A stretch of 64,000 nucleotides of DNA. It comes from Diplosphaera chodatii. Its lineage: Eukaryota > Chlorophyta > Trebouxiophyceae > Prasiolales > Stichococcaceae. The translations under genes were made by a program, and so were the position numbers. The notes beneath the pieces were generated by a model, which saw nothing but the letters and a program-made list of their open reading frames with translations, made no database searches and was not told the origin of the DNA. The stretch lies in contig JAALGY010000031.1 in the NCBI GenBank assembly GCA_032358165.1, forward strand, positions 558,001-622,000, read 5' to 3'. Positions within the stretch are counted from its first letter, which is position 1; each line of letters begins with the position of its first letter. Positions 22,801-34,951 of the stretch are shown piece after piece.

Positions 22801-25672
22801 GTGCTGGCGCGTGCGAATGGCTGCTACATCGACGCTCAGGTCCGGCTTGAGCCGTGTTTCGCGCTTGCACCACCATCAGCGATGCGACACACTGTTGCAC
22901 GCTGGCAGCTGCGGCCTGATGTGGGCTGTCGTCCCTTGTGTGCCACAGCCTGCAAGCTGTGTTGCGGGTGTCGTAGCCTGCAAGCTGTGTTACGGGGTGC
23001 CGCAGGTGCTGTCAACGGATCCTGGCATGGCAGCTGCAGCCAAGGTGGCAGGCGTGGAGGTGGTGCGCCTGCGCCTGCCGGACGGCGTGGCCGCCGGGCT
23101 GCTGCACGTCGAGGTCCAGCGCGGTGAGCTGGGCGCCCGCACCCTCGGCTCCTGATTGCCCGCCTGATCTTGGCACACGCTGTTCACACGAGGCATGCAA
23201 CAGCCTGCGATCGCAGATGCCCCTGACTGTAGCATGCCACAGTGCGTGCTGTCAGGCAACAGGAAGTATGCAGACCATCACCGCGTGTGTCGCCCATGGC
23301 CAGGCGTGTGGCTGGGGGAGGCCCACCCTGTGGCGGTGCTGCCGGGCGACGCGCCCCGCTCCGCCATCGCGGAGACCGCCGAGGCGCTGCCGGCGGTGCA
23401 GCGCACCGGCTTCCTGGTGGACGTGGGCGTCGTGGCGGCGGCGGCCTGCGACGCCGCCCGCCCCGCCAGCCGGGCCGCCCTCGCCACCGCCCGCAGGTGG
23501 GCCCCGCCCTGCCCTCCTGGTGCAGCAGGCCCGTGCCCGGATGGCTGCATTGCTTATTGCGATCAGGCTTATTGACAGCTGTCTGTGTTGTCCCCAAGAA
23601 GCGTGAAGACCAGCAGGAAGTGAGCAGGCATGGTAAGGAGGCAGAGCCTGGCTGCTGCGCAGGCTGCTCGCGTACGCCTGCCGGCACGGGCTGGACCAGC
23701 TGGCGGCGTACCTGCTGCCGCTCGCGCTGCGGGGCGGCGGCGGGGTGCCCGCCCTGCTCGCCGCGTGCGCCGCCGCCCGCCCGCCCGGCTGGTCGCTGCT
23801 GCACCTGGCCGTCGCCTCCGGGTCGCGGGCCACCCTGGAGGTGACTTCCACGGCAAGCTGTGACACCCTTCCCTTGGACTTTTCAGGCACCGCAGCACTG
23901 CCCCCACTCCTGCTCCAGACACAGCGTGACGTCAGCCGCAGCGGCGCCCACCGTCCGCGCACCGACAGATGTGTGTCGGAGCCGTCCGCAGCGCGGCAAG
24001 CGCGTTATCAGACGGATCCGAACAGCAGCAACCGTGCGTGATCCGCCTGCGTACAGCCGCTCACCTGTGTGCACGTGCGGTGCAGGCGCTGCTGAATCTG
24101 GGTGAGGAGCAGGGGCACACCTGGGACGGCACGGCGGCAGGGCCGGCGGGCATCACCCCCCTGCACATCGCGGCCGCCCGCCCTGAAGGCGGCCCCCTCG
24201 CGCTGCTGCTCGCCGGCCGCACGGCCCCCGGTAGGCAGCTCGACCGCTGCTACTGCTTGCCCTGCACAGTGACGCCCGTTGCTTGACTGCAACTGCTTGC
24301 TATACACGAAGCACAGCTCGCCTTGCAGCTCGTGATGGCTGCTGTACGCAACCTCACAAAACATAAGCACTGGGGAAGCTGGTGTGCACTGCCTGTCGGA
24401 ACAAGTATACCCTGCTCACATTGATCGCTGCTTTATTGGATGCATGTGATTTGAGTGTGTCAGTATGTGCAGGCGCGTCCGCCTGGTTCAGCTGCAAGAC
24501 GGAGGACGGCCGGACGCCCGCGCAGTTCGCGGCGGCGGCGGAGTGCTGCCCGGGGGACGCCGAGCGGCTGCAGGCGGCGATGGTGCGGGGGATGGCGCAG
24601 GGCGGCGCCGCCCCCGGCAAGCCGCCCGGCAGCGCGGTGCCGCCCGCCGCGGGTGCGTCGCAGCTGCTGCTGTGTGGTGCGTGGAGGCGCCTGCACCTCT
24701 GATGCATGCGCGTCTTCTGCGTGTATAACACGGCCTCCATCCGGAGCATGTTGCTGTCCCATGGACAGGGCACCTCCACCGTGCGAGAGCTGCGATACTT
24801 CAGCTTTGTCGGATGATGGTCTGTCACGAAAGTTTCCCGTGCCATCGTGCAGCAAAAGGCAAGCACGGCGGCAGCAGCGGCAGCCTGGCGCGCCGCTGCA
24901 GCGGCAAGCTGCTGGGCGGCAGCGCCGAGTGGGACAACCTGGCCAGCCTCATCGCCCTGGCGGCGGGCCCGCCCACACCCCCTGCAGCGGCGGTCCCCGG
25001 CCCAGCAGACCCGAAGCCGCAGGCCGGCCCGCTGGCCGATGCCCCGCCCCCGCCGCTGGGCTTCTCCATGTCGGAGCCCGCGGACAGCGCCGCGTACACG
25101 TCGCACGCGGCTCCGGGGGATCTGGCGGAGCTGTGGGCCTCGCCCCGGCCGCGGGCAGGCAGCGCCGCTGCAGCGGCGGCTGGCCCCACCGTCCGCCTGG
25201 TGCCCGTCGTGCCAGGTGCACGCGCCGCGACAGACACGTCACAGCAGGCGGCGCAGCAGGCACCCTGCGACGGCAGCAGGCTGCCCTCGCGCATAGCGCC
25301 ATCGCCGCTCGATGGCACCCTGGCAGCCAGGGGCGAGTTGGCAGCTGCTGCGCGGGCGCTGATCAGGCAGGCGCTCGCGGCGGCAGGCGACCCCACCCAC
25401 AAGCAGGTGCGTCTGCTGACCGCTGCCCCTGTGGCCGCTGCGGCTGTCGCCCTCATCAGGGAGTGTCGATGCCAATGATCGTGTCGCGTGCTGTGATTGG
25501 GCACCAGCTCGTAATGCTCCCCTCGCAGGCTTCAGCACCGGCCTCCTGCCACCAGGCTGCAGGGTGGGGGATCCTGGGCGGCAGCAGCGCGGCGCTGAAG
25601 CCCCTGCTGTGCTTCGCCAGCTTCGGCGCCCTGTGCGCCGCCGTCTTTGAGGCGCTGCCCCTGGTGCTGTAG
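19807..25672 (+). CDS. Long SBP-box transcription factor with ankyrin repeats (SPL/CRR1-like)
   Basis: A DNA-binding regulator of the plant/algal SBP (SQUAMOSA-promoter-binding) family. Sixteen exons give 1,110 residues; exon 1 is 19807-19983, exon 3 20318-20523 and the last 25529-25672. The SBP domain (residues about 87-164) has all eight zinc ligands, QRFCQQCGRCHQL in the second finger and a basic nuclear-localisation tail (KRSCRAQLQKHNARRRK). His/Gln-rich low complexity follows. Residues about 430-500 carry the long-SPL block (LSVKLFDCTPAQLP, then EGYMRPGCVHVTL). Ankyrin-like repeats follow (WSLLHLAVASGS, ITPLHIAAARPEG). The C-terminus ends in a hydrophobic segment. This is the architecture of AtSPL1/7/12 and Chlamydomonas CRR1, the copper regulator, but I see no Cys-rich C-terminal tail. 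Intron 20524-20665 uses a GC donor; intron 21389-21527 may as well. Copper sensing is possible, not shown. Confidence 0.92.
22947..22999. repeat. 28-bp tandem duplication in SBP-factor intron
   Basis: The unit AGCCTGCAAGCTGTGTT occurs at 22947 and again at 22975 within the intron 22840-23005; the copies differ at one base just after the shared core. Local duplication. Confidence 0.75.
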
Positions 25673-26367
25673 TGTGGCCGGCGCCGCGTGCACGGCCGAC
25701 ACAGCAGACTATACCCTCAGCATATCAGCATATCAGCAGTCCCACACTATATTCTTATTGCATTGCCGGAACCCAACAGCAGTGCATTCCTGCATACGAT
25801 AATGTATGCGGGCTAGATGTCTCGAGACTGCGTAGGCCGCAGCAGTAGACAGTCTCCTATCAGCATTTTGCAGGAAGTATCTTATGCGAGAAATTTAGGG
25901 CAGCATGCCGATGAAGTCGACGTCCTCTGACTTTGTCAGCTTTGAGCAGCGAGCGACATACTATAGGGCTTGCAGCAGGATGCCATTTATACAAGTCCTG
26001 CAGTGGGTTTTGTTGATGCAAATGCGTCTGCAACCGAACAGCATGGGTGATATTTTTGGATTTGACTGGCCGAGCATGCTGTGGCATGGCGAAGTGGCAA
26101 CGTAGGTGATGATGCAGCAGCTGTGTTTGAAGCCCTTTATGTCTTCTCTCAGCTTGCTTAGCTTGCGGCTTTCATTTGGTAGGACGTGATGGTCTTGCAC
26201 GATGATGATGATGTTTGTAAACACGGCATGTCACAGACATCCCAAACTTTCGAGGTGGCTACTGCCACACAGAAAGCCTGCAGCACTACTGTGCATAGGG
26301 CTGACTGCTGTCCAGAACCCCGCCTGTTCTCCAGGGTCACCATACCGCAGAACGTCCAGCCCGCCGA
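25673..26367. other. Convergent 3' region, SBP factor / PWWP protein
   Basis: About 700 bp, AT-richer than the surrounding exons, holding the 3' UTRs of two converging genes. Near 25713 an AGCATATC unit is repeated two to three times. ORFs here are short and without family features. No gene seen. Confidence 0.55.
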
Positions 26368-29300
26368 TCACCCAGTACCGTGCAACCTTGCCAGCAGCAT
26401 CTGCAGCTCCGCCTGGACGTCTCGGCTGGGCTGCGGCGGCGGCGGCTGCGCCGCCGGCTTCTGGGGCTGCATGCCGTGGGCGAGCGACACGCCGCCCTGC
26501 CTCGGGTCGCCGCCGAACTGGCCCCTCGCCGCCGACGGCGGCGCCGCGGCAGCGGGCTGCTGCACCGACTGCAGCAGCGCCGCGAGGTCCAGGCCCACGG
26601 GCAGCACCACGCTGCCGGGCGAGTTGTTGTCGCTGCGGGGTGGGGCGGGCGCCGCCGGCGGCGGCGCCGGGCCGCCGGCAAAGCCGCCCGCGCCAAAGCC
26701 GCTGCCGTAGGCGGGGGACGGGCCGCCGTACGCGGGCGCCCCGTAGGCGTACGCCGCCGACGGGGGCCCCGCTGCCTGGCCATACGAGTCGCCTGGGCGG
26801 CCGCCGTAGCGGGTCGGCGGCTGCTGCGCGGGCGGCGGCGGCTGCCCCGCGCCGTGCCACTGCTGCCTCTGCTGCTGCTGCCGCCGGGGGTCGTACTGCT
26901 GGGGCGCCAGCTGGGCGGCCGGCTGCGGCGCGGGACGAAGGGCGGGAGCGGGGGCGGACCCCCGCCGGGGGTCGTGCGGCTGTGCTGCGGCGGCTGCAGG
27001 GAGGCGTGCATGGGTCAAGACCGAGCGCCCAAACTTAGCGTTTACATGGGCAACCCTCATGTTGGGAGTAGCTGAGGGTGGTTGCCGCACTATGCATGCA
27101 GTCTTGCAAACAGGTCACAAAGGTCTGGTCTTCCTGCAACTGTGCAGCACCTGGCAGAGGAGCAGGCGCAGTTGCCTGTGACGGCCTCGAGTCCCGCCGG
27201 GGGTCGTGAGGCTGCGCAGCCGCGGCGGCGCCGGCCCCGCCGCTGCTGGGGGGCAGATACGGCACGCCGGCGCGCGGGTCGAAGGGCACGCCGATGTTGG
27301 CCGGCGCTGCAGCGGCGGCGGCGGCAACCGGCTGCTGCGGCGGCAGCGGCGCCAGCTGAGGCGGCAGCTGAGGCGGCGCCCCGGCAACGCGGCCGCCGCC
27401 GGCGGCGCGGCCTGCAGCCCCCGCCGCACGCTGCGAAGGGTCCCGCTTCATCTGCAACACAGCGTCCTTCCACGTTGGCCCTTGCAAGGTACCTGCTCCT
27501 GATGGGCACTGATGGGCGCTCTAGCAACACCAAGCCATGCTGACGAAGAGGGGATTCCCGCACCTCCCGGGTCACTCGGACAGTCTCGTTCCGCGCGACC
27601 TTGAACACCCTGTCCACGTTGCTCACGAACCACTGCTCCGCCTTCCTCGCTGACTGCGCGGTGCAGGACCAGGGCTGCCACAGGCTGCAGTGATACGCTT
27701 TGCTGCTTTGGATGCAGCCTCCACTCAGAGCATGCAGGAACCTGTGCACGATTGAGGCGGCCGGGTGCATCGATGGGTTTTCGTGAAGTGCAAGGGGCAC
27801 CTCGACGGTGGGGTAGTCCAGGCATGCTGCGTACGACTTTTGGAACACGTACACGTCCTTGTGCGACAGCTGACCGCTGTTTGCGCCAGCCAGCAGCAGC
27901 TGCATCATGCAGACGGCAGTAATTCTCAGCAGAGGTGAAGCAGCACGACAGCCAGTGTCCTCCACAGATGATCGTCAGCGCAACGCGCCACACCGCACAA
28001 TGACAGAGTGATGTTGAAACATCGGGTGCTGCCAACAACGCAGGGTGTGTGTACCTGAGCCTGGCTGGGCAGCGGGAAGCCTTTTGGGAAGCGCAGCACG
28101 ATGGTTTTCTTTTTGTCATTGTCTGGAGGACGCGCCTGCAAAACGGGGTAGCACTGATGACCTGGCATTTGCCAATCTGACCCGGTCTGCCAGGACGCCA
28201 GCGAAGCATGCGACAGGATGAGGCAATGCAGGGTGAGCAAAGCGGATGAACTCATCTGCAGATGCCGCAGCATCTCAGAGCAGAATGTCCACCTCAAGAT
28301 GGTGGACACAACCTCCTTGCAGCCTGTCGCTACAAGTGTCCAGAATCTCCAGGCAGTACCTGTGCAGGCCGCTGCTGTGGCTCGCGCTTCGGGGCGGGCT
28401 GCCGCGGCGGCGCAGCCCCCTGGGCGGGCCCGCCCGGCCTCGGCGACCCGCCGCTGTTCAGGGTGTCAAAGTCCGCCAGCATCTTCGTCGTCCGCTCCGT
28501 GGCCTGCGCACAGCCGGACGCCAGCGTCATTTGGATTTAGCGACGAGGGGCCGGGCGCTGGGGACCAGAATCCCGCAGCGGTGCACATGCCATGCGTTGT
28601 CCTCGGGTTCGCATGCAAGCTGACACACACCTGGCGCCTGGCCAGCGGGTCCTCCTGCTGCTGCGGCGGCGGCGGGCGGCCCTTTCTGCGGGCCTCGGCC
28701 GCCGCGTGCAGCCGGGCGCGCTTGCTGGCGGCGGGGCCCAGGCCCTGCTCCGCGGCCCGGCCCTCCGCCTGGCAGCGGGAAGCAGTGGCAGCAGTTGCGG
28801 CCGCAGCACAGCGAGAGAGACACTCTTCACAGCATGCCTGCAGCGCTGGCCACGATGGTGGCTCCTCGGACAGCGGGACCGCGCTGTGCTGCAAGGCAAG
28901 CGCAGGCGACGAGTGCGATGCCCAGATGCTTCGGTGCGCCGTCGACGCTGCTGTAGACCCTTTGCACACCTGGCGCGCGCGCGCCGCCGCGGCTGCGTCC
29001 AGGTCGCTGTCCTCCCCGCTGTCGTCGCTGCTGGCGTCCTCCTCCCCCTCCTCCTCGGAGCTGCTGGCCGGCGGGGCCGCCGCGTCGCCAAAGCCCAGCG
29101 CCGCGCCCTCCGGCGTCTCCGCCAGGCTGCGCGGCCGCTCCTGGACACCGCCACACCGCCAGAGTCATAAGTGGACGCAGTGTCATACGACGCGGTGTAT
29201 GCTGACCCCCAAGCACTAAGCTGTGCGCCCATGGTGTCAGCTCACGACGATGTGCTGCACCACAGCTGGCTGCTCACCGTGGCCGCGGCGGCGGCGGCTT

Positions 29301-32300
29301 TGCGGGCGGCCCGGCGCGCCGCCTTCTCCGCCGCCTGGCCCGGCGGCCCGGCGGCGCCCCTGCCGCCGCGCTGCACCGTCCGCACCTCCACCTGCGCCCG
29401 CACAGCCAGCATGCCGCTTGCTGAGCGACCATGCTACACTGATGTAGGCTGCCGTGAGCCGGCTAACACGCTCACAGGCACTCGGGCTCGAGTAGAGTGC
29501 CGATTGCGTCGCCGGCGCGGCAGACCAGGTGGCTTCGGCCAGGCGAGATACCTGCGTGCCGGCTGCTGCCACGGCGTGCGCCTCGAAGGCGAGCAGCAGC
29601 CTGCGGTAGTGCTTGACCAGCTGCGTCGCCACCGCAGACACCGTGGTGCATTCCGGCCGCACGTGCCGCGTCAGCTTGCCCCACTGCCTGCAGTGGGACA
29701 GACAGCAACCGTTTGCCAAGAACCATGTGTGCCACTGCCGACAGCCACGGCAGCCCAGCCTGCGTCGGGTAGGGCTCAGTAGGTAGGTATGAGCTGGCAG
29801 TGCTGCTGCACTTGGCGCATTAGTTGTCGGCACATGGAGCATCACAGCAAAAGTTCCGACAAGAGCACCACACCTTTGTGCAGACACAGCCTGGTAGCCG
29901 CCAGACTCCGCGACCGCTCGGAACAGGGCCCACAGGTCCAGGGGCTGGTGGTCCAGCACCGGCGTCACCTGCAGCATGTCATGTTTCGGTCAGCAAGTGC
30001 ACGGGCTGTGTCCTGTTTGCTCCGCAGCAGTGACCTGACAGCGTCAGCTGTATGAGTGCGGGCACCAGACTGTGGCTGCTCTGCAGCTCGCCTGCACGGC
30101 ACTGTGGCTGCTGTAGAAGGCGGCCAGCTGCTGGTCGAACGCCTCGCGGTCTGCTGGTGCATAGCTGCCGTCCCGGTAGAACCTGTGGGGCAGCAGAGCT
30201 CTCGGATCTCAGCGGGAAAACGCTACTGCACCTTGTCACACATGTTTGGCCAACTGCTCAACGGCCAAAGCAGCTGTGTACACAACACAAGGTTGCTCTT
30301 AGCATTAAACCCTGGTTACTCAAGTCCCACTGCACACAAGCAACAGGCTTCAGCAATTGCGAGCTGATGGTGCACCGGTACTGGTCGCCGGGCGCCTTGC
30401 CGACGTGCTCCAGCCGCGCGTCCGGCGGCACGCCCGCCTCGGGGCGCTTGGGCGGCTTCTTTCGGGCCCACGCCGCCCCGCCGCCGCCCAGCGCCTCCAG
30501 CAGCGCGTCGCCGGGCGCGCCCAGCTCGTGCAGCCGGCTCTTGGCGTGCACCTGCAATTTGTCGCAACCAGTCGTGTTGCAGGTCTTCCCCCAACACCAG
30601 CGCCAAGCTGCTGCCCCTGCTGCTCACCAGCCCCGCCAGCTGCCCATGTGCTGGCAGCCCACAGCACGTCAGCATGTCCGCGCCGGGCTGCATCACTACA
30701 CGGTGTTTGCATGCGCTTGGGGTTTTAGATCAGTGTGTTGAGCAACACCGAATCTAGCATGGCTGCCCTTTTGTTTTGGCCACCCACCGCCTCGCGCCAG
30801 CGCAGCGCGGCGACGCCGGCGGAGCCGATCTGGCCGTCCAGGAAGGCCAGCGGCTCGCGTGCGACGGCCGCCAGGCCGCGCCCCACCTCCGGCAGCTGCA
30901 CCCGCAGCTCCCGCTCCACATTGCCCCGCCTGTGTGGTACGTTGACCACAACATCGCGCCGGAGAGCATGATGCAGACTGTGCTGGGCCCCGGTTGTGCA
31001 CCACCATCTCACAGCACAGCTGTTGCAGGGATGCATGCATGTTGACAACTGCCCACGGCTGTAACCTGAATCAAGGGTTTATAGCAGTAGCTGATGTCTG
31101 ACCAGCAGGACAGGCTGGGTCTCACCCGCGCTCCCGCACGGCCTCGAGAGCCCGGTCCGCGCGTCGCGCCGCCTTGGCAGCTGCCTTGGCTGCGCGCCGC
31201 GCCGCCCTGGCGGCGGCCTCGCCAGCCTCCTGCAGCTCGTCCTCCGCATCGTCTGCCCCCGGACCATCTGGTGCGCGGCTCTCGGTCTCCCGCACCGCGG
31301 GGCCAGCCTCGGCGTCGTGCGCATCGCTGCGCTGCAGCTTGCGCCGCTTGGCCGCGGGCGGCGGCGTCGTGCTCACCTGGCGAAGCAGAAGCAGCGCGCA
31401 GCACGTCATCACAGCCAAGGCAGCGGCTCAACAAAGGCACCCTTGTGGCTTGCGTCCTGTGCAGGACTTGTTGCTCTGTATGACGTCGCAGAAATTGCTT
31501 GTGCGCTGTGCACATCAATGAGGCACCTCGCGGGCGGCGGCGTTGCTGGCGGCGGGCTGCGGCGCGGCGGCGCGCTTCTTGGCGCTGGGCCTGGGATCGG
31601 GGCGCGCCAGCTGCGCCCTCATGAGGCTGAAGATCAGCCGTGCAGCCGCAGCCACCTGAGGTTGCGCCGCCTACACCGCCCAGATATATGCAAACTCAAC
31701 ACCAGGCCTGCATGCTGTATCGCTCTCGATGTGGGGACTGCAGGATGCCTTTCATACAGCCAGTGCCCGGTGCCATCAGCGAGGTGCATGTGTCGCCACA
31801 GGCGTTGCCATCACGCCCCACCTCAGCCGGCTCCATGTGCGGGTCCCTGGCAGCCGCGTGCAGCCACGCCAGCGCGGCCGCCGCGGTGCACTGCTGCGCC
31901 GCCTCGGGGGTGGGCTCCGCTGGCCGCAGGTCGCGTGCGTTGCCGCCCTCTCCGTCCTTCCCATCGTCTGGCTGGTACCCCGGCTGCAACGCAGAGCATG
32001 CAGCAAACCAGTTGGCAAATGGTGCATCGCAGGCCCGCGTGGATGATGCAGGGCGCGCCGGACACGTGACGCCCTGGGACCAGACGGACTATCGCATCCG
32101 CACGCTGCGCAGCCGACTGCAGCGAGCGTCACCTGGTTGCGCTCGTCGCTGTCGTCGAGGGCGTCCCAGGCGCCGTGCTGCGTGGCGGCCTCGCGCCCGG
32201 CGCGCCGGTCCAGCACCTCCTTGCCCTCCTCCACGGCCCGCCGGAAGTTCTGCGCACAGGCGAAGCTGGAAGCTGCATGCACTGGCGTCAGTGCACCGCT

Positions 32301-32948
32301 CTTTTCCTCTTGACAGGGCTGCCACTGAGCAGTACTGCTGACGACTCCCCAAGCTGCGCAATTGCGAATGTCATATCATCATGTTCAACGGGTTGGAAGG
32401 CATCAGAATTAGCCACTGCAAAGTGGGGCAGAGTAGCACCGGCTGCTTGGTCTTGACTTTGGACAGCTGCTCGAACAGCAGCTCGTAGGGCGCCAGCGTG
32501 TCGGGCTGGAACCAGCCGTAGCTCGCATCGCCAAAGAAGTACACGAGCAGCGTGCCGGGCTTGCGTATCACCAGCGTCTTCTCCGCCGCTTTCGCTGGAT
32601 CCGCAACCTGGCCCGGCCATCTGCAACATGATCGTCAAAAGGGCTTTCACTGAACGGCACCAGTCAAAAGTGCGTGGTAAGGCTTGCGACAGACAGTGAT
32701 GCCTACAATGCACCAACATGTGGCGGACAGCAGCAAGCTATGGGTCGCATGCCGCAGCTGAACAGAGAAAATGATGTGTTGCCAATCATGTCCTGGATTG
32801 TGCAGCCAGATCGCAACGCAGAGAACGGTCTGTACCTTGGATATCCTTTGACGCTGGCCCACACCAGGTCGCCGATGCTGAAGTCCTCCAGTGACGGCGC
32901 CTTGCCGCTGGACTCCCTCCCCTTCGCCTTCGCCTCCGACTTCACCAT
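26368..32948 (-). CDS. PWWP-domain chromatin protein with ARID-like region and DPRR repeats
   Basis: A probable chromatin reader. Nineteen exons join in frame to about 1,167 residues; exon 1 is 32948-32836, exon 2 32620-32440 and the last 26993-26368. Residues about 20-95 are a PWWP domain: FSIGDLVWASVKGYPRWPGQV, then LLVYFFGDASYGWF. A Lys/Arg/Ala-rich coiled stretch follows. Exons 30182-30092 (or 30098), 29968-29874 and 29687-29552 encode an ARID-like block: AFYSSHSAV, PLDLWALFRAVAESGGY, QWGKL and LVKHYRRLLLAFE. An acidic Ser/Glu/Asp tract (exon 29140-28970) and IVLRFPKGFPLPS (exon 28135-28055) resemble the plant PWWP-domain (PDP) proteins. The carboxy end is Pro/Gln/Gly-rich with repeated DPRR. 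Exon 27899-27564 is modelled unspliced and may hide an in-frame intron. Partners unknown. Confidence 0.85.
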
Positions 32949-33381
32949 GGCTGGCTCACTCGCACATGGTTTGCATCATCGTGAGACCGATGGTCCACTG
33001 ATCCACTTTGGCCTCGGAACGTTTGTCAAATGTTGCTTGGCGTAGGTCTGGATCGAGGTCGACGCGAGTGCACCTCGCAAGTCGCAGCTGCACGACGCAA
33101 GTGCTGTCCTAAGACTGCACTTTTCCTCAGACTGCACTGGAAGCCAGCAGAGCAAACAGCTGAATGTCTGGCAGGTGATCATGATGCACGAAGTTCACAG
33201 CAAGCAAGGGGAAGGATAAGCTGTGTCAGCCCTTGAGCCGGTGGTGTTCGCCAGTTGCGCAGTTACCAGACAGTGTGCCCTCTTATCCAACGGCTAGTTA
33301 TGTTGATTGTGGGGCTCTGATCTGGCTCCGCGAGACCGTTGAAGCAAGTACCCGAGTCGCCAAAAGACACCACATTTCAGG
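32949..33381. promoter_or_regulatory. Short divergent promoter region, PWWP / YGGT
   Basis: 430 bp between two divergent start codons, likely a shared promoter region. No specific element was identified. Confidence 0.5.
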
Positions 33382-34675
33382 ATGGCTGTGGGTCTGCTCG
33401 CATGCCAGCATCCGATCGCGGGTCGGGCGACACAAGGTGGGCTGCATGGGTCTGCTTCATCCGTATGCTGTGTCCCCTGCTGTTTGCTGGCTGTTGCCAA
33501 AAATCAAGCGCGCCCTGCCATTGCCGTCATGCATGGCTTCAAGTGCATCAGTGCATATGCAACAGGCTCGCAATGCGCACCGGCGACAGCACCTCGCAAA
33601 CCTTTTAATACTGGACAGCTCCGCCGCGGTCCCGCCCGGCTCCCTGTACTGCAAATGCGGCGGCAGCAGCAGCGGCACATGTGCGGCTGCTCAGCTGCGC
33701 CAGTGACAGCGGCAGCGGCAGCCGCATCAGCCTCTGCAGGCGAGCCATCAAGCCCAGCGTGGGGCCCAGCACAGCTGATGGCACGCGCCATGGCCGTGGC
33801 GATCTCGACGTGGCGGTCGCTGCTGACGAGGCTCGCGCAGGGCGCCACCCCACGCCAGCCGCTGGATGCTGAGGTGAGCGAGCAGCATATGATGTTTTCT
33901 TTTTCAACCTTGCAAAGCGTGCCTGTTCAACAATCACTGTAGGTAACACCCAACTCGAGCTGGTAATGTGCCAAAGCCATGCCTCATGTTGCTGCAGGCG
34001 GTCAGTGCACAGATCAAGGGGGGCGTGCGGAACATGCGCACGCTGATGGCGGTGGCGCCCTTCGCCGCCATCAGCAGCAGCTCCGTGCACACGCTGATGC
34101 TCATCACGCGCGCGGTGTCCTCCTTCATCAAGCTGTACCTGCTGCTGCTGTTCATGCGGGTGCTGCTCTCCTGGTTCCCCGCCTTCAACTGGGAGGACCA
34201 GCCCTGGCTCGCGCTGCGCCAGGTGCGCTTGCTTCCTGCATGCTTTCTGCATCCCTCGCAAACGCAGGTGCTTGCGTCAGGCAGCGTGTGCACAGGCGTG
34301 GAGTGCTGGACCCACAGACGCCCATGCCTGCTGATCATGCAACTGGTGTGTCTGTGTCGAGCCTAAACGGGAAACCTGATATGACCCTTGCGCAGGTGAC
34401 GGATCCATACCTGAACCTGTTCCGTGGGCTGGTGCCACCGCTGCTGGGCACCATCGACTTCGTGAGTCCTCAACGCACATGGGTTGTTGCTGATGGTCTC
34501 GTTTTGACATGGGGTAACCTCACACCGAAGTCTATACCTGGGCTCCTCGTTCCTCAGCTGCTGAGTCTGACACTTATCTCATCGTGTCTTGCAGACGCCG
34601 CTGTTCGGCTTCATGATTCTGCAGTTCCTGGCTGGTGTACTGGAGATCCAAGACGAGGACTCGGATGTCTGGTGA
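33382..34675 (+). CDS. YGGT/YLMG-family plastid membrane protein
   Basis: A small membrane protein of the YGGT family. In plants the YLMG members sit in plastid membranes and act in nucleoid distribution or cytochrome b6 haem attachment. Four exons give 287 residues: 33382-33873, 33998-34222, 34396-34461 and 34595-34675. The first 150 residues are Ala/Ser/Arg-rich with few acids, as in a chloroplast transit peptide. The conserved core follows: hydrophobic LYLLLLFMRVLLSWFPAFNW, then DPYLNLFRGLVPPLLGTIDF and a second hydrophobic segment FGFMILQFLAG. It ends with an acidic tail EDEDSDVW-like. Start chosen at the first ATG of the ORF; a later start would shorten the transit peptide. Which YLMG subfamily it belongs to is not clear. 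Confidence 0.9.
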
Positions 34676-34951
34676 TCAGCCGTCAGCTTGCGTGTGCTGA
34701 GTTGTCAGAGCTGTGCTTGCTGCTGTGGTGTGGTGTCAGTCAACGCCCATTGTAGTGCAATGGCCATGGCAACAGCGCTGCCACAGAGCACACAGCAAGG
34801 ACGCACTTCCACCGGTCGTTGTTCTCATGTCAGCTGAAATAGCCTGAAAGGGTGTCAAACGCCAGGAAACGGTCAGGCCCATTGCGCACTGCATCAGGGC
34901 TTGCTGACTTTGACAAGCTGCACAGCTGAGCTGCGAGTAGCTGCTGTGCAC

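Noticed and set aside
26202..27075. Long plus-strand ORFs, Arg- and Ala-rich, near the PWWP gene end
   Set aside because: Antisense shadows of the Pro/Gln/Gly-rich last exon on the minus strand; low complexity only.
27564..27899. An intron splitting this PWWP-gene exon near AG|GTTCCT
   Set aside because: The candidate donor and the available acceptor do not share a phase, while the unspliced 336 bp stays open in the correct frame. Kept as one exon, noted as uncertain.
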